DNA of 64,000 nt from Metaphire vulgaris (taxonomy: Eukaryota; Annelida; Clitellata; Crassiclitellata; Megascolecidae). The notes under the pieces were generated by a model. It saw only the letters and a program-made list of their open reading frames with translations. It did not search any database and had not been told where the DNA came from. Numbering within the stretch: the first letter of the stretch is position 1; every line of letters starts with the position of its first letter. The stretch lies in NCBI GenBank assembly GCA_018105865.1, contig CM030832.1, positions 11,717,656-11,781,655 on the forward strand, written 5' to 3'. Positions 51,640 through 63,265 of the stretch are shown one piece after another. The translations under genes were made by a program, and so were the position numbers.

Positions 51640-52960
51640 TTAGAAGAGTTAAATTTGCTGTGACTTGTAAGCCTCATGAACGACTGAATGCTGCCGTCGG
51701 TTTCACGCTGCTTATATAGGCCTATATCCATAAAATGCTGACGTCTGCAGTTTAAAACTGCCTATTAAACTGTTGTGTTATTAAATAGTTATGCCCACTG
51801 CATATTAAGCATATCTTGTTGCACATCCTTATCTTTTTGCATATTCAATATAGCTAAAGAATTATAATACATAATGCGATGTTATTACTGTAAACAGTAA
51901 ATCAGTAAACAGCGTTTTGTGGAAAAACTGGACGTGATAGGAGGAAATGGGTGTGATTTTTGGATTCAGCACACCAAAATACATAAAGATCACATGCTAT
52001 CTTCAAGTCAGCAAAATTGACGTAGACCAGTGTTATCATATGCGTGTTTCTTTTATTTTCGACATAGGTGAGAACATAAAATGTTTCTTCTCTAAGCAAA
52101 TTTTGTTCTTATTCATGAAACTTTGAGGATAAGCAAGATATAGACCTAGAAGGCAATCGTCTTTAACCGACAAACAATATCCAGAAAAGAAATAATTATC
52201 AGGAACTGACGATAATTAACTTGCCTCTTGTTTTACCTCTTTCAATTGTTCAATCGCCACAAGCCAGACGTAGTGCAATAATAATCATTCACAGGCCTAT
52301 AGACAGACTGCATGAAATCCATACAAAACTTCTTTCTGAAGCTCTTGAAAGAAGTATTCGCCAACTTTTGAGTGACAGTAATGACCCCAAAGGGTTCGCA
52401 ACTTCGTCATGCATCTCAAAATACCTAAATTTTCCATTCTCCGCCTATATACGCATGAATAATTAGCGCACATAAAAAAGAGAATTCTCCAGACTCCCTT
52501 TTTATCTCATTACCGCCCAGGCATGTTGTTCATCTTATGTTGTTCAAAAATGAGATAAATTTATTAGATAATTAAGGTATTAGTCATGGCTGAGCGTAGG
52601 AATAAAAATCACACGCCTTAAGTGTAGGTCTACTCGGTGGTGACGCATCTGCATTCTGCAACGGAGTAAAAAACTGTAAACAAGTCTCAACTCAAATTAT
52701 TGCTGAGTAGCCTACCGTAATTTCATGGTTTCTAACAGGATTTCACGCCCAAACCCATTTCGATTTGGTTTGAAAAGTAGAGCAATCGTCAACAACAATG
52801 AAATTGTACAAAGTGACAGTGTATTACTTCATCCTATTAAATTTATATTTTGGCTGCTAGTTCATGTTATCCTTTTCAACTGATTTAGAATGTATTCTTA
52901 CAGGCAGTAGCTGTGTCAGTCTTATTAATGGAAAATAGCACTGCTTGTTTGAGCGTTGAG
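51640..52960. other. intergenic, nothing recognised
   Basis: Short frames without motifs; the plus-strand frame 52221-52466 has no recognisable family. Confidence 0.35.
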
Positions 52961-52978
52961 GCACGTTTGAATATGGGT

Positions 52979-53209
52979 CAGAGATGTCCATGTGTCCATT
53001 TTTTAGAACCAATACAACCCACCCATCAAATCTCCAACCCATGCCGATAACAGGGTTACTTGACCCAACCCAACCCAACCCGCCGTAATAGGCTACATTA
53101 CAATGTCTTAAACCGTGACTTATTTTCTGACCCAACCCACCATTAATATGGAAAAGTCGGACCCAACCCAATCCAACCAATGAGTTAGCTCAACCCATGG
53201 ACATCTCTG
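52979..53209. mobile_element. hAT-type MITE, family H (CAGAGATGKMCATGKGTCC), copy 1
   Basis: Starts CAGAGATGTCCATGTGTCC and ends CCATGGACATCTCTG; flanks ATATGGGT and ATATGGAT match at 7 of 8. Rich in AACCCAACCC. Confidence 0.85.
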
Positions 53210-53223
53210 ATATGGATATGACC

Positions 53224-54237
53224 CAGAGATGGACATGGGTCCATTTTTTAGAACCCAACCCAACCCGACCCATCAAATCTCCAACCCAACCCAACCCATG
53301 CCGGCAATTGCAAGTATTCACCCAACCCAATCCAACCCACCCAAGCTTCAAGTAAACATATTCAGCAAATTTATTGCTAAGCAACAATTTGTCAATTACT
53401 GCATACAAATCATTTTAAAAAATTACCTCTTACATGTCGCTGTAGGGCCTATGTTTTCCGCCATTATACTTATCATTGGCGTGCAAAGGAAGGTAGACGT
53501 CCGTGTTATAATTTGTACTTATACTATCTAAAATTCAGCTTCAAACGTTGAAAGACTAACGAATTAGGAACCCTAGAGCCATTATAGCATTTGCTTAGCA
53601 AGTTCGCACGCACTCCCACGCAGTAGCTCATAAATGTTATTGGAGTCAATAAGGGGATTAAGATGGATTTACAGTGGATGGTTCAAAGAAAGTTACTTCG
53701 TTCAAAGAAAGTTACTTCCTTCTTTCATCAATTTCGACTCTCGATTCCAATGCCTTGAATTATTTACTTCCACCGGTCTTATGCAAATATCTCGTGGCTG
53801 CGGATCAACATTTACCTATAGGCATATGACGCTGCACAATATCGAGAACGCAACGGCCACAACGGAGAGGGGGGTTTTATGTATCAAAGGAAATAGACTT
53901 ATGCCTTTAATGCTTTATTATATAGGAACAACTGTGTTTGGATCAATAGAACCAGGGGCTCAAGACAGTCCTGAATATAACCCCGCACCCGCCAATCGCT
54001 TAACTAAGAGCCGTCATAAGCCAGTATTGCGAGCGACAGTTCGGCGGCAATTTGTTACATGAAAATGCGAAAAACGATAACCATTTTTTTATAACCAATG
54101 TATGGTGTGGGCACTGTGCCACGTGCAAATCAGCGTTTTGCAACCCAACTCAACCCACCACAACTGCATAAATTTATGACCCAACCCAATCCAACCCAAC
54201 CCAACCCATGGGTTAACCCAACCCATGTCCATCTCTG
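53224..54237. mobile_element. hAT-type element, family H, copy 2 (1014 bp)
   Basis: Ends CAGAGATGGACATGGGTCC and CCCATGTCCATCTCTG; the perfect duplication ATATGACC is at 53216-53223 and 54238-54245. It overlaps the right flank of the copy at 52979-53209. The plus-strand frame 53634-54062 inside it (142 codons) has no family match. Confidence 0.92.
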
Positions 54238-54289
54238 ATATGACCATTAGGTATTTGCGACAATGTACAGCGTATAATTTAGTCTTTTG

Positions 54290-54510
54290 ACATAATTTCA
54301 TTACGGGGTCACTGAAAGTTTGACAGTTGTTGACAACTGGGGGTATAAAATTGCCCAAATTTCTTGACATAATTAATGGACGGCCCCTTGTATAGAAGGG
54401 TCGAAATTTTTGACATAATTTTAGGGTGTCACCGAAAGTTTGGCAGTTATTGACAAGGGGGAAGTGGGGTCGAAAATTTCCAAAATATTTTTGACGTACT
54501 GTAATTAGTG
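54290..54510. mobile_element. family F fragments
   Basis: TGACATAATTAATGGACGGCC and inverted relatives, with GGGGTCGAAAATTT blocks as at 48840-48970. Ends eroded. Confidence 0.6.
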
Positions 54511-55201
54511 GACGGCGTATAATTTAGTCTTCGTTTTTACTATTTTGTAACGAGACCAAGCTTTCTGGTTTGGTCCAGATTAGTGCAACTCCGCCGGTTT
54601 GAAAAATAGGTACAAAAAGCATGGCTGGCATTTTCTAGTAGAATTTGAATCAAGGCACTATGAAATCAACTGAAGTAGCTGTAAATTTAGTCGGCTATCT
54701 TCCTCTAGAAAACATTTCGAATACTTTACAGAAGACGTCTATAAATATCGAAGCTTGAAACCGCAAAAATGCATTCAAAGAAGTCACATGTGTAGCCAAC
54801 TAATTAGTTCATTTCCATTAACAATCCAAGTCTGGTTTACCTGCGTGTTCAACATACTAAGGAAAGGAACGCTAGCGATGTTGTAGATCAGTGGTTCTCA
54901 AACTGCGGTCCGCGGTCCCATAGAGGACCGCCAAGCGATTTCAGGGTAGCCGTAAAGGAATTACTTTCTCAAGATATCTCACCAACACCTAAGAACACAA
55001 AACACAGTGGTGGCTCTCAGGGCCGCCGAGAGTTGGGGCAGGGGAGGGGGCAAATGCACAGGGGCCCGGTGGTCTGGAAGGGGTCCGGGCCGATGATGAA
55101 TATGCATAATTAACGATAATACCAATAGCAACACTAAAGAAAGGTTACGATGTTAAGCTGTGCAGGGGGGCCCGGCGAGTAAATGGGAGGCCCGGTGTAG
55201 C

Positions 55202-55785
55202 ATATTATAATGACTTCCATATAATAATAACTCCCCTCTCTTTATTATATATATAATAAAGACTCCCCCTCATTATTATATATATAATAATAACTCTCTG
55301 TATATTATAATAACTCCCCAGAAGAAGTAGGCCTAAAAATTGAAAAAAATAACCCTAATTTATAAAAATGTCTCTAAAATGGTTATACGAAATTATAACC
55401 CCATTTCCAATCTCCCAATTTTCCTAAAATTCCTGAAAGGCAATGCTTACCAGAATGTTAAATTACTTAGATGCATTTAATATGCTATCCACTGATCAAT
55501 ATGGTTTCAGCCCTAGTTCTCCACTTAAATGCCAATAATGAATTTAATTGATACCAAAACAACAAATTTTTAATCCCACAAACACACTATTGGAACAATC
55601 CTCGATATAAAAAAAGCTTTTGGTGTTCTAGACCATGGTATCTCAGCTGGTTTCTGAAAAACTAAGGGAGTTATTATAATATAGAGAGAGTTATTATTAT
55701 ATATATAATAATGAAGGGGGGAGTCATTATTATATATATAATAATGAGGGGGAGTTATTATTATATGGGAGTCATTATAATATAC
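55202..55785. repeat. long inverted repeat of ATATAATAATAACTCCCC units
   Basis: Both arms (about 55202-55315 and 55670-55785) carry TATTATAATGACT-type ends and repeated CCCCTC-TTATTATATATA units in mirror orientation. The core holds a reverse transcriptase fragment. Confidence 0.7.
55370..55680 (+). pseudogene. reverse transcriptase fragment
   Basis: Plus-strand pieces NPISNLPIFLKFLKG, STDQYGFSPSSP and GTILDIKKAFGVLDHGI resemble the NRPISILP, QYGFR and LDLSKAFD-DH blocks of CR1-like polymerases. Frameshifted. Confidence 0.65.
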
Positions 55786-56206
55786 TATACCCGGGACCTG
55801 AGGACACATAAAAAAGGAACAGCATGAAAACAGCGACAAGCAAAAAAAAGGTCGTCAGCAAATTTTAAGACATGCTAGAGGCCCGCCCGTCATTCTGCAC
55901 AGGGGCCCGGAATTTCTCTCGGCAGGCCTGGTGGCTCTAAGAGTGCTGATTCCTGAATTTAAATTTGATGACTTAGAATTGCAATTTTATGATTGAATAA
56001 TTGATGGACAAAACAGTTAGCCTATGTGTTAATTACAGTCAATTTAAAATTCAAGTTTTATAAGGTCTGCGAGTCATAAAAAATTTTTTCCAATGGACCA
56101 CCACGCAAGAAATTCGAAAAAGATTGAGAACCGCTGCTGTAGACGGTGGGACGAAGCAAAGTGAGTAGCCTAAAGTCCATCCCGAGCCTCAAGGCTAACC
56201 TCAAGG

Positions 56207-56543
56207 CAGTGTTTTATCCAGACTCCAGGCCTTTGCTTGGTGAATTGACTTGGCTGGAGGCGAAGAGACACAGTTCAATGCAGTGTTTTATCCAGGCCTG
56301 TTAGGAGAGGAGACCCCCCCCCAAACCTCAAAATTCTTCCCAAAATCTCAACACTTACACAAATTTTGCATTGAATTGTGTCTTTTCCCCTCCAAACAAG
56401 TCGATCCCCCGAAAGCCTTAATTCTCCCCAAGGCCTGGAGTCTGGATAAAACACTGGTTCAATGCAAACGTTTGTATCGGTGCTGGGATTGGGGGGGGGG
56501 TTGTGTGGTGAATCTCCTCCTAACAGGTCTGGATGAAACACCG
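56207..56543. mobile_element. hAT-type MITE, family C, copy 2, carrying copy 3
   Basis: Starts CAGTGTTTTATCCAGAC and ends GTCTGGATGAAACACCG; flanks CCTCAAGG and CCTCGGGG match at 6 of 8. Interrupted by the same family at 56281-56456. Confidence 0.75.
56281..56456. mobile_element. hAT-type MITE, family C, copy 3
   Basis: Starts CAGTGTTTTATCCAGGCC and ends GTCTGGATAAAACACTG with the perfect duplication GTTCAATG at 56273-56280 and 56457-56464. Confidence 0.92.
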
Positions 56544-56775
56544 CCTCGGGGATCATAGGGCGGCGCCAATCTCCGTCTTCAAGGCCCTCAGCCAGGCGAC
56601 TGGTGCAAGTTACACGATACGGGACCATTGTTCTCATGCAACGCGCCTGTCTACTCCGCGGATTAATCCGCTACTCGGTTGCTATCGCCATCTGGCGAAA
56701 TAAGGCTAAGTCGACCATATGGCTTCCGCAAGTGTTGAACCCGCGACCTTCTGCTCCATCGTCCAACGTTGTTAC

Positions 56776-57588
56776 CACGCACAGAGAAAAGAGTTGTGTA
56801 ACGTTACACCAAGACTTGGTGGTAATTCAGCTGCCACCATCGCTTGGTGTAACCTTACACCAAGCGATGGTGTACTCAAAACGCGAACCAGGTGTAAAGT
56901 TGACACCATGCTTTGGTGTAACTTGGAAAACTTGGTGTAAGTTAACCCCAAATTTTGGAGTGGAAAGCAGGAGTAGGGTTACATTAACATTGTGTAAAGT
57001 TGACACCATGCCTTGGTGTAAATTCGGGAAAACTTGATTTAAGTTTCAAATTGTTTTAAAGTGGAATAGTGGATACATGCAATATACAAAAGTACAAAGC
57101 AACATAACAAAGCAGAGTAAGTTTACACAGAAAGCAAAAGTAGGGTTATATTTAATATATTAATATTGCGTTGTCTGCAAAATCTGTACCGCTATATTTA
57201 GGGAGTTCTAAACCGGCGATAGAAAGGTGTGCTAAACTCACTATCCTAATATTGCTCCCTTTCCTTAACGTTTTGCGCCATATACAGAATACTTGTTTCT
57301 TTGTTTCTCTACGCTATTTGGGTAATTATGATCTATGTATTATTTCTATAGAACCTCAGGCTTATTTATTATTGATTATTAATTCTTTTCACTGCTATTT
57401 TCTGATTTCGCCACACTATAGGTTACTCGACTAGGGTAACATTTACACTTAAATTAATAGTAACGTTACACAAAATTTTCTCGGTATACACTTCAGTGTA
57501 ACCTGGTGTAACGTTACACGTAGGTTACTCGACTAAGGTAACACTTACACTTAAATTCATCGTAACGTTACACACATTTTTCTCTGTG
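56776..57588. mobile_element. long-TIR element with GTGTAACGTTACAC palindromes
   Basis: Ends CACAGAGAAAAG...GTGTAACGTTACAC and its inverse, giving arms of about 30 bp. Multiple TTGGTGTAA and TTACACC units face inward from both sides. Target duplication not clear. It sits in a tRNA-like/SINE-like context (GAACCCGCGACC at 56735). Confidence 0.7.
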
Positions 57589-58298
57589 CGCTGCTAACTC
57601 CACCGATGGACGGAAGCGTCAGTATATTGATCTCTATTGCAAATCATGCGAATGGATAATACAGTATCAATGACAGAAGACGTTTCCGCAGATGGATTTG
57701 TTCTATAGCGCTTCCAAAACAGTGATCTTACTTTTTGGATACCGTAAGCAAGTAGCTTCAATGTGAAGTAGTTTCATCCGATTTAAACTAGAAGAGATGA
57801 CGATTCTTCCGCATGTAGTCAATTTTCCAATAATCCCAAACGCAGTTCGGCACTGCTTAATAAAATCTTTAAACGCTTTGAATAAATGTTGACTCAGATT
57901 CGAGTACAGTCAGAGCATCCCAAGGGTTTGTTATTTTAAATCGGGGAACAGAATAGATCTTCCCTCCCGCTCTTCCGTATATTATAGTGTTTGTCTGCGA
58001 AACGAACAGATATTCGCCACTTTTTCGGTCAACTCTTCTCTTCTTCTGAGGCAGAACGCTATTGAGAAACGGAAGTTTCGCTCAAAACGAATTATCGAAT
58101 AATCGATCTGTCCATTTCGAAGTAGCCAGACGTTGCAGCTCTTTGAAAGAGAAACGGATCGAATTGTAACAACGTCGAGTCAACCCATCGTCTTCCTGTC
58201 ACTGCCGTAGACACTGTTGCATCGGCGACACTAAAAACAATCGCAAAACATTGTTACGCCTTTGGAGATATAGAAAATTTAAGATGACCATATAATAG
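57589..58298. other. intergenic with one possible minus-strand exon
   Basis: 58230-58092 on the minus strand is open for 45 codons after an acceptor-like GATTGTTTTTAG (VADATVSTAVTGRRWVDST and on). No motif or donor is convincing. Nothing else recognised. Confidence 0.25.
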
Positions 58299-58541
58299 CA
58301 GTGGCGTAGCCAGGATTCCGGAATAGGGGGCAGTCCGGGGGCACATCGACGTCTTCTGGTAAAAAAAAGCGATGACAAGCAAAAAACGTCGTCTTGTCGA
58401 GCGCTTTTAGCTTTCGTGTATTCTCCTCGATTTCATAGTAGGCCTACTACCTACTCCTTCCAAAACGAATTTATACAAATCCCACGATCGGTCCCAGTGC
58501 GAAGAATAGGGGAGTCGTGCCCCCTCGTGGCTACGCCAATG
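58299..58541. mobile_element. family B MITE (CAGTGGCGTAGCCAGG)
   Basis: Starts CAGTGGCGTAGCCAGG and ends GTGGCTACGCCAATG; core motif GATGACAAGCAAAAAACGTC at about 58370. Flanks are TA-rich (a (TA)n follows), so the duplication is ambiguous. Confidence 0.8.
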
Positions 58542-58574
<33 letters not shown>

Positions 58575-58578
<4 letters not shown>

Positions 58579-59990
58579 CAGCAAGCACATAGGCCTGTGA
58601 ATAGTCGAGTCGGTACGTTTTAATGACTTTTCAATTATAGTTAAAGGTTGCGTGAACAACGGAAGCACATAAAAAAGGTCAGAACACCGCACAACGTCCT
58701 AAAGGTTACATTTTTCTACTTCAATTTACTTTAATTGTCATTCCCTTGTCGAAAATTGCTATTAGGCCTATAAGAAGTTCGTGACAATGCACTAAAAATA
58801 TTCTCGCGAAGCCTATATATGCAAATGTCCAGTAGCCTATATACTTGAAACGAGAAGTTCGTGCTATCATGGAGACATTTTGCTTTTCATGACAGGACAG
58901 GCTTTCAACAAATTAAATATGCCAGGATCAATCATACTGAACCCCGAACTACGCTGGACCACAGGAATTTTTGCCACCGTCTTGGAAATGAAGTCCATCT
59001 TGCGTTCATTAATGGTTACAGTTCTGAAATGTAAAAACTAATCAGGAGCAGCGGTTAAATTACTGTTTCAGAGGTGCCGGATCTTCTTATTTTTCCTCCG
59101 GCTGCAAAATGTCTTCACAACTTTTTAATTCATTTTTATTCTTAAAGTACTAAAGCCGCGGAATTTAACGATTAATTTTAATCGATAATCGTTAACATTT
59201 TTATTGATTAAAATTCGTTTGATCGATTATTTTGATTAATCGAAACGAAAAAGTCATCATCATCATCATCATCATCACCATCATCATATAGTTGTAGCCT
59301 GTAGCAGTATTGCTGTGTTGGGTAATTTCTGTTGCACATCAGCTGACAGCAAAAAACGTACAGGATCCTCAAAAGTACGTTCCGGATCTGATGCCAGACA
59401 TTCCGGATCTCATGCCCTGCCAGCCGTGCCGGATCTCTTGCCAGACGTCCCGGATCGGAGATCCGGCAAGATCCGGCTCAATTTAACCTCCGATCAGGAG
59501 TACCGCTATTACCATAGAGTAGAGCAAATACAAATGTTTATTTGCCAATGAACGTGAACCTGATATGTCACGCGCTGCGTATAGCTGCACACCGCAATCG
59601 TAAAAATCTGACGTGACCCACGTGACCGGTGTCACCTTGTGACCCCTCAGGTATTGGCAACCCATTTGACTCAAGACCACGATCACGATGACGCGCTGAT
59701 TCACTGTCATCTCTGATTTAAGGCAGGGTTAGTATAGTGTGAGTTCGTCACGAACAGAATGAATGTCACATATAAAGTGTGCGCGTTCTTGTCCTCTGAC
59801 ATCTTCGATGACAATAATTATTTCTACAATTGTCACTGGACGTTTGATGGCTTTTATAATAGCCGCACGGCCATCTCAAAGCGCCTAAACACGCGAGACT
59901 TTACAGTGGGTGGTCTTTATAATAATTATGGCGATGAGGCGATGGTATCCGGCACTTTCGATTAACATTCAGAAGAATGCATTGGTTTCA
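58575..59990. other. intergenic with a CCGGATCT repeat patch
   Basis: 59360-59480 has about five TTCCGGATCT-type units, some with GATGCCAGAC between. 59165-59245 has AATCGATTA-like inverted units, and (CAT)n lies at 59250-59287. The plus frame 59759-59965 has no recognisable family. Confidence 0.45.
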
Positions 59991-59991
59991 T

Positions 59992-60293
59992 CTCTGGGGT
60001 AGCGTGGGTTGGCGCCGACCGGGGCGGAAGAGTATCCGTTGAATATACGGCGACCCATTGTAAAAAGGTCTGAAGACGCAAAAAATGGTCGTCGGCTCGA
60101 GCGTCTGTCGTCCACATATTTCCTTCAAATAAACCCTATACGTATCTTTTCTAACGCTATAGGATACTATTTCTCTTCTCCTCCGCTTGGAATTATTTAA
60201 CCCCAATACAATTCTTTTGTATTCGTCAAAATGCCTCCCCTAGGAACGTGCCGCCTTGGGAAAACGCCCCCAAGCACCTCTTCCTACGCCACT
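59992..60293. mobile_element. old family B-like element
   Basis: Begins near CTGGGGTAGCGTGGGTTGG and ends TTCCTACGCCACTG; a decayed core (GAAGACGCAAAAAATGGTCG) lies near 60072. No target duplication. Confidence 0.5.
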
Positions 60294-60834
60294 GACTGCC
60301 AACATCTATTCCGTAGAAACGGATTACAAGTTTACTTCTATCTGATTGTATCAGCGTTAGTAATACCGAAGGCATCGCCAACACGAATATTTTTTGAGGT
60401 TTATTTATTTATTTCAACTCAACTTAACAAAGGCATGTCTGACATCAATTACAATAAATGACATCAATTGAATTTAAAATAAGACCAAGAAAAATTCACA
60501 GAATATTCACAAGATTAAATTTAGTCTAAGTATACAATAGAACAGAAAACAAAAAGAAACCTGAGAAGTAGTCAAATTAAAAGTTAATATTTTACTAGAA
60601 TGTTCAGATTAATATAACATCATATATAGTAGACAAGAGTTAGGCCTAAAGTGGAATGTTGAGAAGAAAAGGGTTGCCTAAAGGGAAACATATCACGCCA
60701 GGGATATGTCAATATCAGAAAGAATTGTCTGGAGCTAAAGTCTTAAGTGACTCGCAGCGAATTATTCTGTTGCTGGCGAATGTCAATTATTGCGAATGGC
60801 TTTCCATCTGCTCGAGAGTTTTCTGATTGTCATA
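60294..60834. other. intergenic, nothing recognised
   Basis: AT-rich sequence without element ends or exon signals. Confidence 0.4.
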
Positions 60835-60840
60835 CAAAAA

Positions 60841-60985
60841 CTTGGCGTGATTTAAAGTGGCTTAAGAGGCGTTACTGCCTGAGTGAAAGCCACTATAGGG
60901 TCGCTAACGAGGCTTGAACCCGCTCCGTCAACCTATATACCGCTCCAGCGCGTAACCCACTCTGCCATCTTCCGCCCTAGCCATG
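60841..60985 (-). repeat. tRNA-derived SINE, copy 3
   Basis: Same layout as 8528-8665: hairpin AGTGGCTTAAGAGGCG...AAGCCACT followed by minus-strand B-box-like GGTTCAAGCC and A-box-like TGGCAGAGTGGGTTACG. Confidence 0.78.
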
Positions 60986-61148
60986 CTGCTGTGACGAGAC
61001 TTAACAGCTAGGTGGATATTACTATGAAAAATTTAACGAGTGTCCCATGCAGCCACCTCAATTTAGAGGAGGACTTTTGTCCTTGTCAGTGCCATAACTA
61101 TAGCAAATAAATGTCGGCCTCTTTACTACATGTCATTTCAGTATAGGC

Positions 61149-62340
61149 TAGTGTTTCCCAGACTGTGGGTCGCGACCCAAAAGTGGGTTGCAGGGCTCAG
61201 TCTAATGCAGGGATATTTTTACACCCCCTAATACACCCCAACACTCCCCGAATTTGAGGTCGACACCCCCCAAATTTGGGAATGTGACAATGGTAAGTAT
61301 ACAAAATGCATATTAATTAGCCATGGACCCGCCCTCCTCCCAAATAGAGAAGAACACCCCCCCCAACTTTTATCCTGTGATGACCTTTTTTTGGCTCGTC
61401 AGACATTTTTTGAGACTTGACAACGTTTTTTTTGCTTGTTAGACTTTTCCGGTAGAGACTTCCAAACTCCGACACCCCCAGATTTTCCCGACACCCCCAA
61501 ATTCACAATCCTAGAAATAACCCTGGTCTAGTGGGTCGCGGGGTTTCGCGACATTAGATTCAAAGTAAAGTAAAACACACGAAATTTCTATAGCGCTGCC
61601 CGAAGGCATCATTTTCTAACCAATGCCACAATGTCACCAGCCTTGAAAGTTTTAAGTATAGGCTTAGGTTTTAAGGAATTTATATGCATGCAATCTTCCA
61701 CACACGGCTTATATATTCAATGATTACTGTAGTGTTTTATGCAACTTTTATCCAATTTTAGTCGACAATAAGTTTGCAAGGTCACAGCATGTTACAAAGC
61801 CGCTGAAGTGAGTCGCAGAGTTCCAAAAAGTTTGGGAAACCCGTCCTAAACGTATAGGACTTTTTAAAAATTAATCTTATTTCCCGACAACGCAAGGAAC
61901 CGTATTCCGACCAGTTTGCTCTGAATCTCCACTAACAATAGGGAATCTCTGCTGGGGGGACTTCCAACCCTCGGCAAGGCAACCCTAGGTTAAGCGATGT
62001 TGCCATACTCATAGGATTTTCAGGACGCGTAACAAAGGTATGTTCCTGGGAAAATTTTAAAAAGATAATTTTCAATAAATTTCAATCTGTATGTTTCTCC
62101 TTCGTCTCATATGGCAAAATATAAGTAATTCTGCACAATATAATTGCCACTTTTTCATTCGAATTGAATCAGAACCTTTGTTTTGCCTTTTATTCAAAGC
62201 CCAGAAGATTCTTTTCAAATAACGTTAACGTTCGCCAGATGGCGTAATGCATTTTTGATAATACATGCTATGATTAGGGTCGCGACACGTTACAAAACCG
62301 CTTAAGAGGGCCGCGGTTCCAAAATGTTTGGGAAACCCTG
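61149..62340. mobile_element. hAT element (TAGTGTTTCCCAGACTGTGG TIR), 1192 bp
   Basis: Starts TAGTGTTTCCCAGACTGTGG and ends TGTTTGGGAAACCCTG; the perfect duplication GTATAGGC is at 61141-61148 and 62341-62348. A second inward end-like sequence AAAGTTTGGGAAACCCG near 61825 suggests internal duplication. No transposase frame. Contains 61208-61525. Confidence 0.9.
61208..61525. mobile_element. family A MITE, copy 3, nested
   Basis: Starts CAGGGATATTTTTACACC and ends CTAGAAATAACCCTG; flanks GTCTAATG and GTCTAGTG match at 7 of 8. Core motifs at about 61377 and 61428. Confidence 0.88.
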
Positions 62341-62670
62341 GTATAGGCTACGTGCAGCAGTATAAGAGGAATGGACGAGTTGAATTCTAAAGAGCGTTTC
62401 AAGAAAAAGGTAGACCTGTATCAGTCCGCGCGCTAGACTCGGAGCAAAGAGGCTGCAACGTAAACAATGTATCAGTCCACCCGCTGCAAAAGTAGTGTCA
62501 ATGTATCGGTCCGCACGAGCGCCTAGGAGGTTAAATAGTTATTTTCTACCACGATAAATATCGTGAAAAAGTATCTCACCAACGCGATACCAATAAATCC
62601 AGCATAATATAGGCAGCATAGCAATGATCAATACTTACACACCTACTGGCTGGCTGTATTTTCGGAAGGG

Positions 62671-62902
62671 CAGGGTTATTTATTTGTGAATTTGGGGTGT
62701 CGGTAAAAGCCACTGGACCTTGACAAGCAAAAAAACGTTATCAGGTCTGCAAAAAACAAGAGATGTCCATGGTTTATTAAGCAAAAAACGGTCATCAAGA
62801 AGGGTTGGTGGGGTTACCCATGGCTATTTGGGTTAACATACCATTGTTAGATTAGCAAATTTTGGGGGTATCGACCTCAAATTGGGGGTGTAAAATATCC
62901 TG
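62671..62902. mobile_element. family A MITE, copy 4
   Basis: Starts CAGGGTTATTTATTTGTG and ends GTGTAAAATATCCTG; core motifs TTGACAAGCAAAAAAACG at 62716 and a partial one at 62777. No convincing duplication. Confidence 0.75.
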
Positions 62903-63154
62903 GGGGTTGGAGTTGAACCAACTGAAAATTGAAAATTCTTGACAAGCAAAAATGATAATAAATAAATAAGAATAATTTAATAATAATATTGCGGCCATAG
63001 ATTTATTAATATATATATTAATGGTGGGTTCGTCACTCTGACGATTGGGGAAAAATATCAGTAAAATAAGTCAACCCTACTAGAATTGTTATTACTGTAT
63101 TACGTATATACTTACTTACTGGCTGGTGGGTTGGGACCTTGCTCCGGGTCTGAA

Positions 63155-63265
63155 AGAGATGTCCAACACTATTACCGGCATAATGGTGGGTTGGGTTGGG
63201 AAAATTTTGGTTGGGTTGGGTTGGGTTGGATTGGGTTCTAAAAAATGGACCTATGGACAACTCTG
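63155..63265. mobile_element. family H MITE, copy 3
   Basis: Starts AGAGATGTCCAAC and ends CCTATGGACAACTCTG with the perfect duplication GGTCTGAA at 63147-63154 and 63266-63273. Contains GGTTGGGTTGGG. Confidence 0.85.

Larger units (their letters stand above)
55018..55930. mobile_element. hAT-type element (CAGGGCCGCCGAGAG TIR) nested in the Charlie-like element
   Basis: Starts CAGGGCCGCCGAGAG and ends CTCTCGGCAGGCCTG; the perfect duplication GTGGCTCT is at 55010-55017 and 55931-55938. Shared core GCGACAAGCAAAAAAAAGG at about 55837. Confidence 0.92.
54889..56136. mobile_element. hAT Charlie-like element with two layers of nested insertion
   Basis: Starts CAGTGGTTCTCAAACTGCGG and ends GATTGAGAACCGCTG; flanks TTGTAGAT and CTGTAGAC match at 6 of 8. 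The element at 55018-55930 lies inside it, and 55202-55785 lies inside that. Confidence 0.82.

Noticed and set aside
53634..54062. 142-codon plus-strand frame
   Set aside because: Lies inside a hAT element with perfect duplications; no transposase or other motif, so not called a gene.
59759..59965. 68-codon plus-strand frame rich in Asn/Tyr
   Set aside because: No splice signals or family motif; length expected by chance.
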